A DNA stretch of 26,621 nucleotides from the NCBI GenBank assembly GCA_964494735.1, contig CAZBSD010000029.1, forward strand, positions 1 through 26,621, read 5' to 3'. The notes below the pieces were generated by a model that worked only from the letters and a program-made list of their open reading frames with translations, did no database searches and was not told where the DNA came from. The translations under genes were made by a program, and so were the position numbers. This document shows positions 15,050 through 21,473 of this stretch, piece by piece (the first letter of the stretch is position 1; every line of letters starts with the position of its first letter). Source of the DNA: PHAA01 sp964494735 (lineage in GTDB: Bacteria > Bacillota > Syntrophomonadia > Syntrophomonadales > Syntrophomonadaceae).

Positions 15050-15085
15050 TCTTATAGAAAGAGACCACCCTTACCGGTGGTCTCT
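15050..15085 (-). terminator. Hairpin between the LPXTG and sortase genes
   Basis: AGAGACCACC (15060-15069) and GGTGGTCTCT (15076-15085) form a perfect 10-bp stem with a 6-base loop. On the minus strand it is followed by TTTCT, a weak U-tract. It may act as a partial terminator or RNA-processing hairpin that lowers sortase expression relative to its substrate. Confidence 0.65.
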
Positions 15086-15125
15086 TGGGAATAATACTAG
15101 CATTCTTTCAATAGAAAATGTGAGG

Positions 15126-15974
15126 CTATTTGCGTCTCGTCACTAAACCTGCAACCACCATCATCAGACCACCGATCACCGAAGGCAGGTTACTGGCTCC
15201 GGTTTGGGGGAGCTGGTCAGTCGCGGGAGCCACCTGAGGTTCATCTTTAACAGCGTCGACCTCATCATCGTCGTCGTCGTCATCATCGTCGTCGTCATCA
15301 TCGTCGTCATCGTCGCTTTCATTGTAGGCTATATGACTAAGATTTAGATTCGGTATCTGATTGTCTTTTACAGTGATTTGATCGGATAAAATAGCAGTGG
15401 CCATAAGCAGAGTTACTCCGGAATCAGTTCCAACGTACCAGTGTTGAGTTCCCCCCGTTGTTCTATCAGGCACAAGTGACTCAAAAGTAGTGCCATCATT
15501 AAATTCTACGTTTAAAGTAGCCTCGGGATCGCCGATCGTTAAAACGAAATGCCATACCACTGGATCGGTCAGACCTCCATCATCATCTTCATAGAAATCT
15601 TCATCATCCCAGGATGTACCTTCATGGGCAGGATTTAATTCTATCTCGCCAACCGATACCTCTTCCGGTGGTCCACCTTGGCCTTGCGGATTGGGTCCAT
15701 CTGGAATTTCCGGTTGTGATCCGCCGATATCGGGACCATCCTTGTCAGGCCCATTGCCATTGTCAGGCCCATTGCCATTGTCATGGCCATTGCCGTTGTC
15801 ATGGCCATTGCCATTGTCATGGCCATTGCCATTCTGATGTTGGCCCGCGACCGGGTTGGGTTTGTCAGCAAAAGCCACCTTGTTGGCCGGCATTCCGATA
15901 ACATAGACGAAGATGAATATGGCAAATACAAGGCGGACCATATGTTTCATCCAAGTGCGCTCTTTACACATCAT
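15126..15974 (-). CDS. LPXTG-anchored surface protein with NGNGHD repeats and poly-Asp
   Basis: A 282-residue wall-anchored protein. It has a signal peptide (about 1-37, cleavage after AFA) and five NGNGHD/NGNGPD hexapeptides (48-77). A folded region (about 105-215) has many Trp/Tyr/Thr and pairs such as WHFVLT and HWYVGT, in which I recognise no domain. A run of 17 Asp follows. It ends in the sorting signal LPQTG (255-259), a hydrophobic stretch and RRK. The Asp run and acidic body suggest calcium or metal binding; this is inference. It begins ATGATG after GGGGG. It is the first gene after three tandem riboswitches and is followed by its sortase. Confidence 0.93.
   Translation of the reverse strand: MMCKERTWMKHMVRLVFAIFIFVYVIGMPANKVAFADKPNPVAGQHQNGNGHDNGNGHDNGNGHDNGNGPDNGNGPDKDGPDIGGSQPEIPDGPNPQGQGGPPEEVSVGEIELNPAHEGTSWDDEDFYEDDDGGLTDPVVWHFVLTIGDPEATLNVEFNDGTTFESLVPDRTTGGTQHWYVGTDSGVTLLMATAILSDQITVKDNQIPNLNLSHIAYNESDDDDDDDDDDDDDDDDDEVDAVKDEPQVAPATDQLPQTGASNLPSVIGGLMMVVAGLVTRRK
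15264..15314 (-). repeat. Trinucleotide tract encoding 17 Asp
   Basis: Seventeen consecutive GAC/GAT codons on the minus strand. Mixed GAC and GAT order suggests selection at protein level, but such tracts can also change length by slippage in steps of one residue without breaking the frame. Confidence 0.9.
15744..15833 (-). repeat. 18-bp tandem repeat, five units, in the LPXTG gene
   Basis: Five copies encode NGNGHD or NGNGPD (residues 48-77). Units differ by one or two bases. In frame, so copy-number change would lengthen or shorten the Asn-Gly-rich stalk. Confidence 0.88.
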
Positions 15975-16075
15975 TTTTGACTACCCCCTCTTATTAATAA
16001 ATTATGGCTTACACTTTCATTTCTATTAAACATCTCATTTCGAATCTACCACCACCTTAATAACTTTACTGCCTG

Positions 16076-16115
16076 AAAAACAAAAACACCTGATAGGGTT
16101 TATACCCCAGCAGGT
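16076..16115 (-). terminator. Terminator of riboswitch C
   Basis: On the minus strand ACCTG-N-T-N-GGGT pairs with ACCC...CAGGT (arms 16111-16115 and 16088-16092 with an inner GGGT/ACCC), followed by GTTTTTGTTTTT. It is the last control point before the LPXTG gene. Confidence 0.85.
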
Positions 16116-16123
16116 CAGTAAAT

Positions 16124-16219
16124 CCTCTATTTCGGCAACCCGGCTGTCATAGACATGAAGTCCTTAGATCCGTGGCTTTGCGTCACCGCCTTTCAGCGGG
16201 TTTGCCATTGTCGGTGAGG
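16124..16219 (-). ncRNA. Cyclic-di-GMP-I riboswitch C (gene-proximal)
   Basis: On the minus strand the core GGCAAACCC begins at 16206, followed by a GAAA-capped P2, GACGCAAAGCCACGG, the ATCTAAGG...CTATGAC receptor and GCCGGGTTGCC (to 16134). P1 can form from CCTC (16219-16216) and GAGG (16127-16124). The G20-equivalent is G. It is nearly identical to copy D, pointing to tandem duplication. Confidence 0.95.
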
Positions 16220-16231
16220 GCTTAAAGCCCT
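16217..16231 (-). other. Accessory hairpin before aptamer C
   Basis: AGGGCTT-T-AAGCCCT on the minus strand, directly ahead of the conserved TCACCGACAAT spacer. Same position and form as at copies B and D; the outer pair covaries (A-T here, G-C at B). Confidence 0.6.
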
Positions 16232-16248
16232 GCCGCTGTACAAAATGA

Positions 16249-16291
16249 TAGATAAACAAAGAACCTGTCAGGGTTATGCACCCCGGCAGGT
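16249..16291 (-). terminator. Terminator-like hairpin of riboswitch D
   Basis: ACCTG (16291-16287) and CAGGT (16267-16263) with inner GGGT/ACCC form the same stem as in copy C. The U-tract is weaker (TTCTTTGTTTATC), so termination here may be leaky. Confidence 0.65.
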
Positions 16292-16299
16292 CGATAAAT

Positions 16300-16395
16300 C
16301 CTCTATTTCGGCAACCCGGCTGTCATAGACATGATGTCCTTAGATCCGTGGCTTTGCGTCACCGCCTTTCGGCGGGTTTGCCATTGTCGGTGAGG
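16300..16395 (-). ncRNA. Cyclic-di-GMP-I riboswitch D (middle)
   Basis: The core GGCAAACCC begins at 16382 on the minus strand, with GAAA tetraloop, GACGCAAAGCC, receptor and GCCGGGTTGCC (to 16310). P1 is CCTC (16395-16392) with GAGG (16303-16300). The G20-equivalent is G. It lies about 176 bases upstream of copy C and matches it closely through aptamer and platform. Confidence 0.95.
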
Positions 16396-16407
16396 GCTTA
16401 AAGCCCT
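16393..16407 (-). other. Accessory hairpin before aptamer D
   Basis: AGGGCTT-T-AAGCCCT on the minus strand followed by TCACCGACAAT, identical to the hairpin at copy C. Confidence 0.6.
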
Positions 16408-16500
16408 GCCTTGTGGAACCTACCATATAAAGAAAACAAACTCTTATGAATTAATACGTAATTGGAACTCAATTAGCGAGGCTGCCGAAAAAATTCTTGA

Positions 16501-16531
16501 TAAATAAAAATGCTTAGCGGGTAGCCAAGCA
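16501..16531 (-). terminator. Terminator of riboswitch E
   Basis: On the minus strand TGCTTGGC (16531-16524) pairs with GCTAAGCA (16518-16511), 8 bp with one G-U, followed by TTTTTATTTA. Strong candidate for the expression platform of the distal aptamer. Confidence 0.85.
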
Positions 16532-16543
16532 ATTATACTCTGG

Positions 16544-16634
16544 CACCTCTCTGCAACCTGGCAGTCATAACCTTCCGGTGTTAGACCCATAGCTTTGCGT
16601 CTCCGTTTTTCAACGGTTTTGCTCTTTATGAGTG
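16544..16634 (-). ncRNA. GEMM-I riboswitch E (promoter-proximal), A20 variant
   Basis: The core GAGCAAA begins at 16624 on the minus strand. CCGTT-GAAA-AACGG forms P2, then GACGCAAAGC, GGTCTAAC...TTATGAC (receptor) and GCCAGGTTGC (to 16553). P1 can form from CACTC (16634-16630) and GAGGTG. Lengths match the other aptamers base for base in the first half, so the position equal to Vc2 G20 (16623) is A, not G. In GEMM-Ib RNAs of Geobacter this change goes with cyclic AMP-GMP recognition. It diverges from copies A-D and lacks the accessory hairpin. Confidence 0.82.
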
Positions 16635-16837
16635 ATGCGATTCAATTGGTCTGATTATATTCTATGCAATGTGTTCTCGAATTACAATATCTTGCCAGCC
16701 AGATGATGACGAAATAGAGACGGTGAGTGATAAATGACTCGTGGTTTCAAGTGTTATGGTCAGGAAAATACCGTGGCAAGAAGAGTATCAGTATGGTGAG
16801 GTGAGGCGACAAGCATTATTAATGAAGAAGTTCAGGA
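16635..16837. other. Intergenic region with likely promoter of the LPXTG-sortase operon
   Basis: No gene is seen. On the minus strand a TATAAT (16654-16659) lies about 20 bases ahead of riboswitch E; no good -35 is found at 16-18 bases. The rest, up to the end of the metallophosphoesterase gene, shows no clear terminator or repeat. Confidence 0.45.
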
Positions 16838-18010
16838 CTAAAATGAATCCGGATCCTTAAAACAGACCCGAACGTAGACGATCTCAGGCCGGTTGCCGAT
16901 TCGGATGGGAGGCCCCCAGGTGCCATAACCGGAGGAAACGATCAATTGCATGTTGCCTTTGCGCAGGTAGCCCCAATCCTGCTCGTAAATGACATTGGTA
17001 ATGAAGTTATTGGGAAAAATCTGCCCCAGGTGGGTGTGCCCCGAGAACATCAGATCGACGCCAGCTGACTCAGCCGCCTGAAGATCGGTAGGCTCATGGT
17101 CTAGAAGCACTACCGGCAGTCTCTGGTCATCCACCATCTCCATCAACTCAGACATATTCAGTCGGGTTGTACCATTCAATCGATGCCGGGAAACATCATC
17201 GCGTCCAACGATGAAGAGCCCGTCCTTGATCTCTGCCACCTGGTCGCGCACTACCGTGACTCCGTTCTGATTAAGGAAACCGATCGTCGTTTCCGCCTGA
17301 CCGCTGATGTATTCGTGATTACCCATGACTGCGAATGTACCCAACCGCGGCTGCAGGGAGTGCAGCACCCGGGGCATTTCTCTCTCTGCACTCAAATCTA
17401 CTCCCTCATCCACTATATCCCCAACCAACAATACCAAATCGGGCTCCAAAGTGCTGATCCTTTCGGTCATGTGCTGTAGTCGGTCGATACCGACGATCCA
17501 GCCCAGATGGATATCTGAAACGGCCACAATATTAAGCTCCTGCAGGGTGCTGGATTTGCGCTCTGCCCGTATCTCATAATGGGTTACCACTGGATGATGG
17601 GCATTCCAGGTACCGTAAACCAACAAGATGGCAACCAAACCGATGACAGTCACTATAAGCAGGGGAAATTTGCCTCTCAACCCCGGGGGTATGAAGTTCA
17701 ATATCCGGTTTGATATCCGTAACAGGTCGGACAGCAGAAATATAAGTAGGAGGTAGTATAGGGCAGCCATCCAGTAAGAACCGATGAAGACAAATATTCT
17801 AGCCACCGAATGGGGCACAAAATGCGAAAGCCATCGACCTAGAGGGTAGGATACCGCCATACTTGCTGCCAGCAGCGCCCAACACCAAGCCCAGCGCGGG
17901 GAGGCGATTAGGTAATTCAGGGCTTGCCAGCCCCGCCAGCCAACATAGAAGTTAGCCACGCCGTACACCATCATGAAAGTACTTATAAATAGAATCAATT
18001 GCCCATTCAT
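16838..18010 (-). CDS. Membrane-anchored metallophosphoesterase
   Basis: A 390-residue protein with about four transmembrane segments in the first 135 residues (roughly 4-24, 41-58, 69-95 and 116-134) and a calcineurin-type phosphoesterase domain. The two-metal site is complete: Asp166 and His168 in SDIHLG, Asp198 in GDIVDE, Asn231 and His232 in GNHE, His305 in DHEP, His325 and His327 in GHTHLG. It resembles the YkuE/YaeI group; the substrate is unknown and could be a lipid phosphate or cyclic nucleotide. The ATG has AAAGGA about 6 bases upstream. It is divergent from the ABC operon. Confidence 0.93.
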   Translation of the reverse strand: MNGQLILFISTFMMVYGVANFYVGWRGWQALNYLIASPRWAWCWALLAASMAVSYPLGRWLSHFVPHSVARIFVFIGSYWMAALYYLLLIFLLSDLLRISNRILNFIPPGLRGKFPLLIVTVIGLVAILLVYGTWNAHHPVVTHYEIRAERKSSTLQELNIVAVSDIHLGWIVGIDRLQHMTERISTLEPDLVLLVGDIVDEGVDLSAEREMPRVLHSLQPRLGTFAVMGNHEYISGQAETTIGFLNQNGVTVVRDQVAEIKDGLFIVGRDDVSRHRLNGTTRLNMSELMEMVDDQRLPVVLLDHEPTDLQAAESAGVDLMFSGHTHLGQIFPNNFITNVIYEQDWGYLRKGNMQLIVSSGYGTWGPPIRIGNRPEIVYVRVCFKDPDSF

Positions 18011-18339
18011 AACGATCCTTTGCTACCCGTATCTTGTATCAACTACACCAGAGAATACTGGACTGCACCTTTACTGAGAGATTGGAATTACGGCTTTTTC
18101 ACTATCCATTGTAAAGGTTTTGGGGCCAGATGTGAAATGAGCATACGGGTACACCATTGGAACGACTTTGGTTTTTGGGGTGTAAGCAAGCTGAGCAGAG
18201 GGATAAAGAAACAACTGGTAAATAGGAGAAACAATGTATTGTCGATTTTTCTCACCATGTTTTATTACAGAGATTATAATAGACATAGCCCACATTACCA
18301 GGAAGCAGACAGATCGTTTTTCGGATAGGAGTTGACCTT
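18011..18339. other. Divergent intergenic region
   Basis: About 330 bases between the metallophosphoesterase and ABC permease genes, with no convincing gene. A TATAAT at 18275-18280 could serve the ABC operon, about 60 bases before its start, but no matching -35 is seen; control by an activator is possible. The short open frames here lack ribosome binding sites and recognisable protein. Confidence 0.4.
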
Positions 18340-20718
18340 ATGGGTATCCTGAACAGGAAAACCTGGCGCTACATTGCTCGCAACCTGGGCCAATTCCTGG
18401 CTGCTGCATCGGTGGTGATGGGGGGGATAGTGGTCTATATCACTATGAGCAGTGCCTATTTTACGCTGGGTCAATCTCGCGATAAGTTTTATGAAGATAA
18501 CAACTTTGCCGATCACTATTTTCAAGTAGTTAAAGCGCCTGAAAATGTTGTGAAACAGATAGAGATGATTGATGGGGTCAAGCAGGTCACGGGCAGGATA
18601 CAGCGCGATTTGCCGATTGTGAAAGGGAATGAGGAAAGAGCCACGGCTCGCTTGGTGAGCTACCAGCTGCCCATGGAAGATATATCGAATCGCTTTACCC
18701 TGCAACAGGGGCGAATCTTCGAGTCCAGCCCCGCCAACGGGGTTACCGAGGTTATACTGGACCCCAAATATTTGGCCGCTAATCAACTGCGGTGGGGCGA
18801 CCAGGTTGCAGCGATCGTCGACGGTAAACAGGTGCGCTTCACCGTGGTGGGTGCAGCTATCAGCCCGGAATTCATCTATGCGATGAAGGATAGTGCGGAC
18901 ATCCTGCCTGATCCATCCAGGTTTGGCATTTTCATGGTCGAACATTCCTCCGCCCAGCAGTTGTTGCTGATGCCGGCCGAGATTAACCAGGTTATGATAG
19001 AGTTTACCCCAGGAGCCGATCAGAACCGTGTTGTCAGTGAGATCAAGAATATACTGGAGCCGTTTGGTCTTCTGGCTTCCTACCCTCAAGCAGATCAGCT
19101 TAGTCATGCGGTCCTCAACGCCGAATTGACCGGGCTGCGCTCCGTAACCACTGTGCTGCCCTTAATATTTCTCGCCATCGCCGCAGCTATCCAATTTGTT
19201 ATCCTCAGGCGTATGATCAAGGCTCAGAGAGCGCAGATAGGTTTGATGAAGGGGCTTGGCTACCATAACCACCAGATCATGTTTCACTATATCAGTTATG
19301 CGCTCGCTATCAGTCTAACCGGCGGTCTGCTGGGAATCATACTGGGGGTCATGCTGTCCAGCCAGATGATTGAGCTGTATGCCACCTATTTCAACCTGCC
19401 CACCGGTTTGCAGGGCTTCAATCAGAAAGCCATCGTCAACGGTCTGGTCATGTGCCTGATCATAGGCTTGCTGGCCGGTTGGTCAGCATCTCGCCGGGTG
19501 GTAAAGATTAATCCGGCTGCCGGCATGCGACCGGAACCCCCCAAGATCGGTGGGAAGAGCTTGGTAGAGCATCTGCCTTCGCTATGGGAACGCTTGGACT
19601 CGGGCTGGAAGATGACACTGCGTAATATCAGCCGTAACCGAGGGCGATTCACGATTACCCTTTGGGGTGTCATATTCTCGGTCAGCCTGCTGCTGATATC
19701 CTTTTTCACCTTCGATGCGGTCGACTATATGATGAACACGTATTTCTACCAAGGCCAGAGCTATGATGTCTCCATCCGCTTCAATTCTCTCCTTTCCGAA
19801 AATGAACTCCTCGGCATCAGCCGTCTGGATGGTGTGCAAAAAGTTGAGCCGTTCATGGAGATTCCAGTCCGCATCCATTATGGCAATAAAACTGAGGACG
19901 AGGTCCTGTTGGCTTATGGACGTGATTTGACTATGAAGAGACTGGAGACCGAGACCGGCCAGTCCATCCGGGTACCGGAAACCGGGATTGTGCTGAATGA
20001 AAGGACAGCTCGTAAATTGGGACTTGCCAGCGGTGCCAATGCCGAGGTTGAGACTCTGTTGCCGCTCGGGCCGGTGCATAAAGAGAGAGTAGAAATCGTA
20101 GGCCTTTGTCGGCAATTGGTTGGAGCAGGTTCGTATGTTAGCTTAGAGCAGGCCAACCGCCTGTTGAGTGAATCCAAGCTGGTATCGGGAGCGATGTTGA
20201 AGATTGAGGCCGGCAAGCTGGAGCAGGTGGAAAAGGAATTGAACCAAATGCTGGGGATTGCATCGGTCCTGAGCAGTCAGAAGGAAATAGACAACTTTAA
20301 CAAGAATCTGGAGAGCATGAGTTTTTCCCTGCTGCTGATGGTATTTTTCGCAGCCCTGCTGGGATTTGCGATCGTCTATAATTCCTCGGTGATGAATCTG
20401 GCGGAGAGACAGAGGGAGATAGGGAGCATGAGGGTAATCGGTTTCGGGGTGGGAGAAATCTCAGCCATGTTGTTTAAGGAAAATGTGGTGCATGCTGTAC
20501 TGGGGGTGATTCTTGGCCTGCCTTTCGGCCTATATCTGGCTCAGGCGTACGTTCAATCGGTAAGTACCGATTTGTACAGCTTGCCGGTGGTTATATACCC
20601 GCAGACCTATGCCATGTCTGCCATCGGTACGGTTGTTTTCATCGTCGCCGCCCATTTGTTTTCGGTAAGGGGCATCAAGAGTATGGATCTGGTTTCTGTG
20701 CTGAAAAGCGTAGATTAA
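18340..20718 (+). CDS. FtsX-type ABC transporter permease 1
   Basis: A 792-residue permease with two FtsX domains. One transmembrane helix lies near 17-38, a large extracellular domain spans about 40-260, three helices lie near 268-388, and another at about 433-456 begins the second half (WKMTLRNISRNRGRF). A second outer domain and three helices (about 660-785) follow. Each half ends with coupling sequences such as INPAAGMRPEPP and SMDLVSVLKSVD. Such transporters move lipids or peptides or transmit force. It is a clear paralogue of permease 2, sharing motifs including NNFADHY and QVVKAP. It is 44 bases ahead of the ATPase gene. The ATG follows TAGGAG. Confidence 0.94.
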   Translation: MGILNRKTWRYIARNLGQFLAAASVVMGGIVVYITMSSAYFTLGQSRDKFYEDNNFADHYFQVVKAPENVVKQIEMIDGVKQVTGRIQRDLPIVKGNEERATARLVSYQLPMEDISNRFTLQQGRIFESSPANGVTEVILDPKYLAANQLRWGDQVAAIVDGKQVRFTVVGAAISPEFIYAMKDSADILPDPSRFGIFMVEHSSAQQLLLMPAEINQVMIEFTPGADQNRVVSEIKNILEPFGLLASYPQADQLSHAVLNAELTGLRSVTTVLPLIFLAIAAAIQFVILRRMIKAQRAQIGLMKGLGYHNHQIMFHYISYALAISLTGGLLGIILGVMLSSQMIELYATYFNLPTGLQGFNQKAIVNGLVMCLIIGLLAGWSASRRVVKINPAAGMRPEPPKIGGKSLVEHLPSLWERLDSGWKMTLRNISRNRGRFTITLWGVIFSVSLLLISFFTFDAVDYMMNTYFYQGQSYDVSIRFNSLLSENELLGISRLDGVQKVEPFMEIPVRIHYGNKTEDEVLLAYGRDLTMKRLETETGQSIRVPETGIVLNERTARKLGLASGANAEVETLLPLGPVHKERVEIVGLCRQLVGAGSYVSLEQANRLLSESKLVSGAMLKIEAGKLEQVEKELNQMLGIASVLSSQKEIDNFNKNLESMSFSLLLMVFFAALLGFAIVYNSSVMNLAERQREIGSMRVIGFGVGEISAMLFKENVVHAVLGVILGLPFGLYLAQAYVQSVSTDLYSLPVVIYPQTYAMSAIGTVVFIVAAHLFSVRGIKSMDLVSVLKSVD

Positions 20719-20762
20719 CAACAGATATTCACATGGTTTCAGCGGAGGGGAGGATTGGATAA

Positions 20763-21473
20763 GTGGGGAGTCAAGTACTCATGAGACTGGATCGGGTGAC
20801 CAAAACCTATGATATGGGTGAAATCAAAGTGGAAGCATTGAAGGAAACCACTTTAGAGATCTTCGACGGGGAAATGCTGGTGATTCTTGGACCTAGCGGA
20901 TCGGGGAAGAGCACCTTATTGAATATCATGGGTGGTATGGACACCCCCACCAGCGGGCAGGTGGTGTTCGGCAGCAAGAATATCACCAGCGGGGGCGAGG
21001 ATGTATTGACGCATTACCGACGCAACGAGGTGGGATTTGTATTCCAGTTTTATAATCTCATCCCCGACCTGACCGCACGGGAAAATGTCGAGTTGGCAGC
21101 TGAACTGGTGAAGAACCCCTTGCCCATCAACGATATACTTAAGGAAGTTGGATTGGACGAGCGGATGGATCATTTTCCTTCCCAGATGAGTGGTGGAGAA
21201 CAACAGCGCATATCCATAGCACGGGCAGTCATAAAAAATCCCCGTCTGCTGCTGTGCGACGAACCTACCGGAGCCTTGGATTACGAAACCGGCAAATTGA
21301 TTTTGGCGCTTCTGAAGAAAATCAACCAGGAGAAATGCTGTACGGTTGTTTTGATTACCCATAACATAGCTATCGGGGCAATGGGAGACAGAGTTGCAAG
21401 GATGAGAAGCGGACAAATAGTGGAAATTACCGAGAATGCAAATCCCATCTCACCGGAAGGGATAGAATGGTAA
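20763..21473 (+). CDS. ABC transporter ATP-binding protein (LolD/MacB/YknY type)
   Basis: A 236-residue ATPase with Walker A GPSGSGKST (43-51), Q-loop Gln95, signature MSGGEQQR (142-149), Walker B with DEPTGALD (166-173) and H-loop His200. The GALD form and sequence around the Q-loop (FQFYNLIPDLT) match the export subfamily that works with FtsX-type permeases. The GTG at 20763 is used; an ATG at 20781 is also possible, with similar ribosome binding sites. It sits between two permease genes and its stop overlaps the permease 2 start. Confidence 0.96.
   Translation: MGSQVLMRLDRVTKTYDMGEIKVEALKETTLEIFDGEMLVILGPSGSGKSTLLNIMGGMDTPTSGQVVFGSKNITSGGEDVLTHYRRNEVGFVFQFYNLIPDLTARENVELAAELVKNPLPINDILKEVGLDERMDHFPSQMSGGEQQRISIARAVIKNPRLLLCDEPTGALDYETGKLILALLKKINQEKCCTVVLITHNIAIGAMGDRVARMRSGQIVEITENANPISPEGIEW

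Noticed and set aside
15744..15833. Short direct repeats resembling a CRISPR array
   Set aside because: The 18-bp units are contiguous without spacers and encode in-frame NGNGHD/NGNGPD repeats of a protein with signal peptide and LPXTG.
17999..18328. Open frame of 109 codons in the divergent intergenic region
   Set aside because: No ribosome binding site or motif, and it overlaps the metallophosphoesterase start and the probable ABC promoter.
18295..19107. Long open frame antisense to permease 1 (270 codons)
   Set aside because: It lies wholly against a clear permease gene, has no ribosome binding site and no recognisable motif; a codon-bias shadow.
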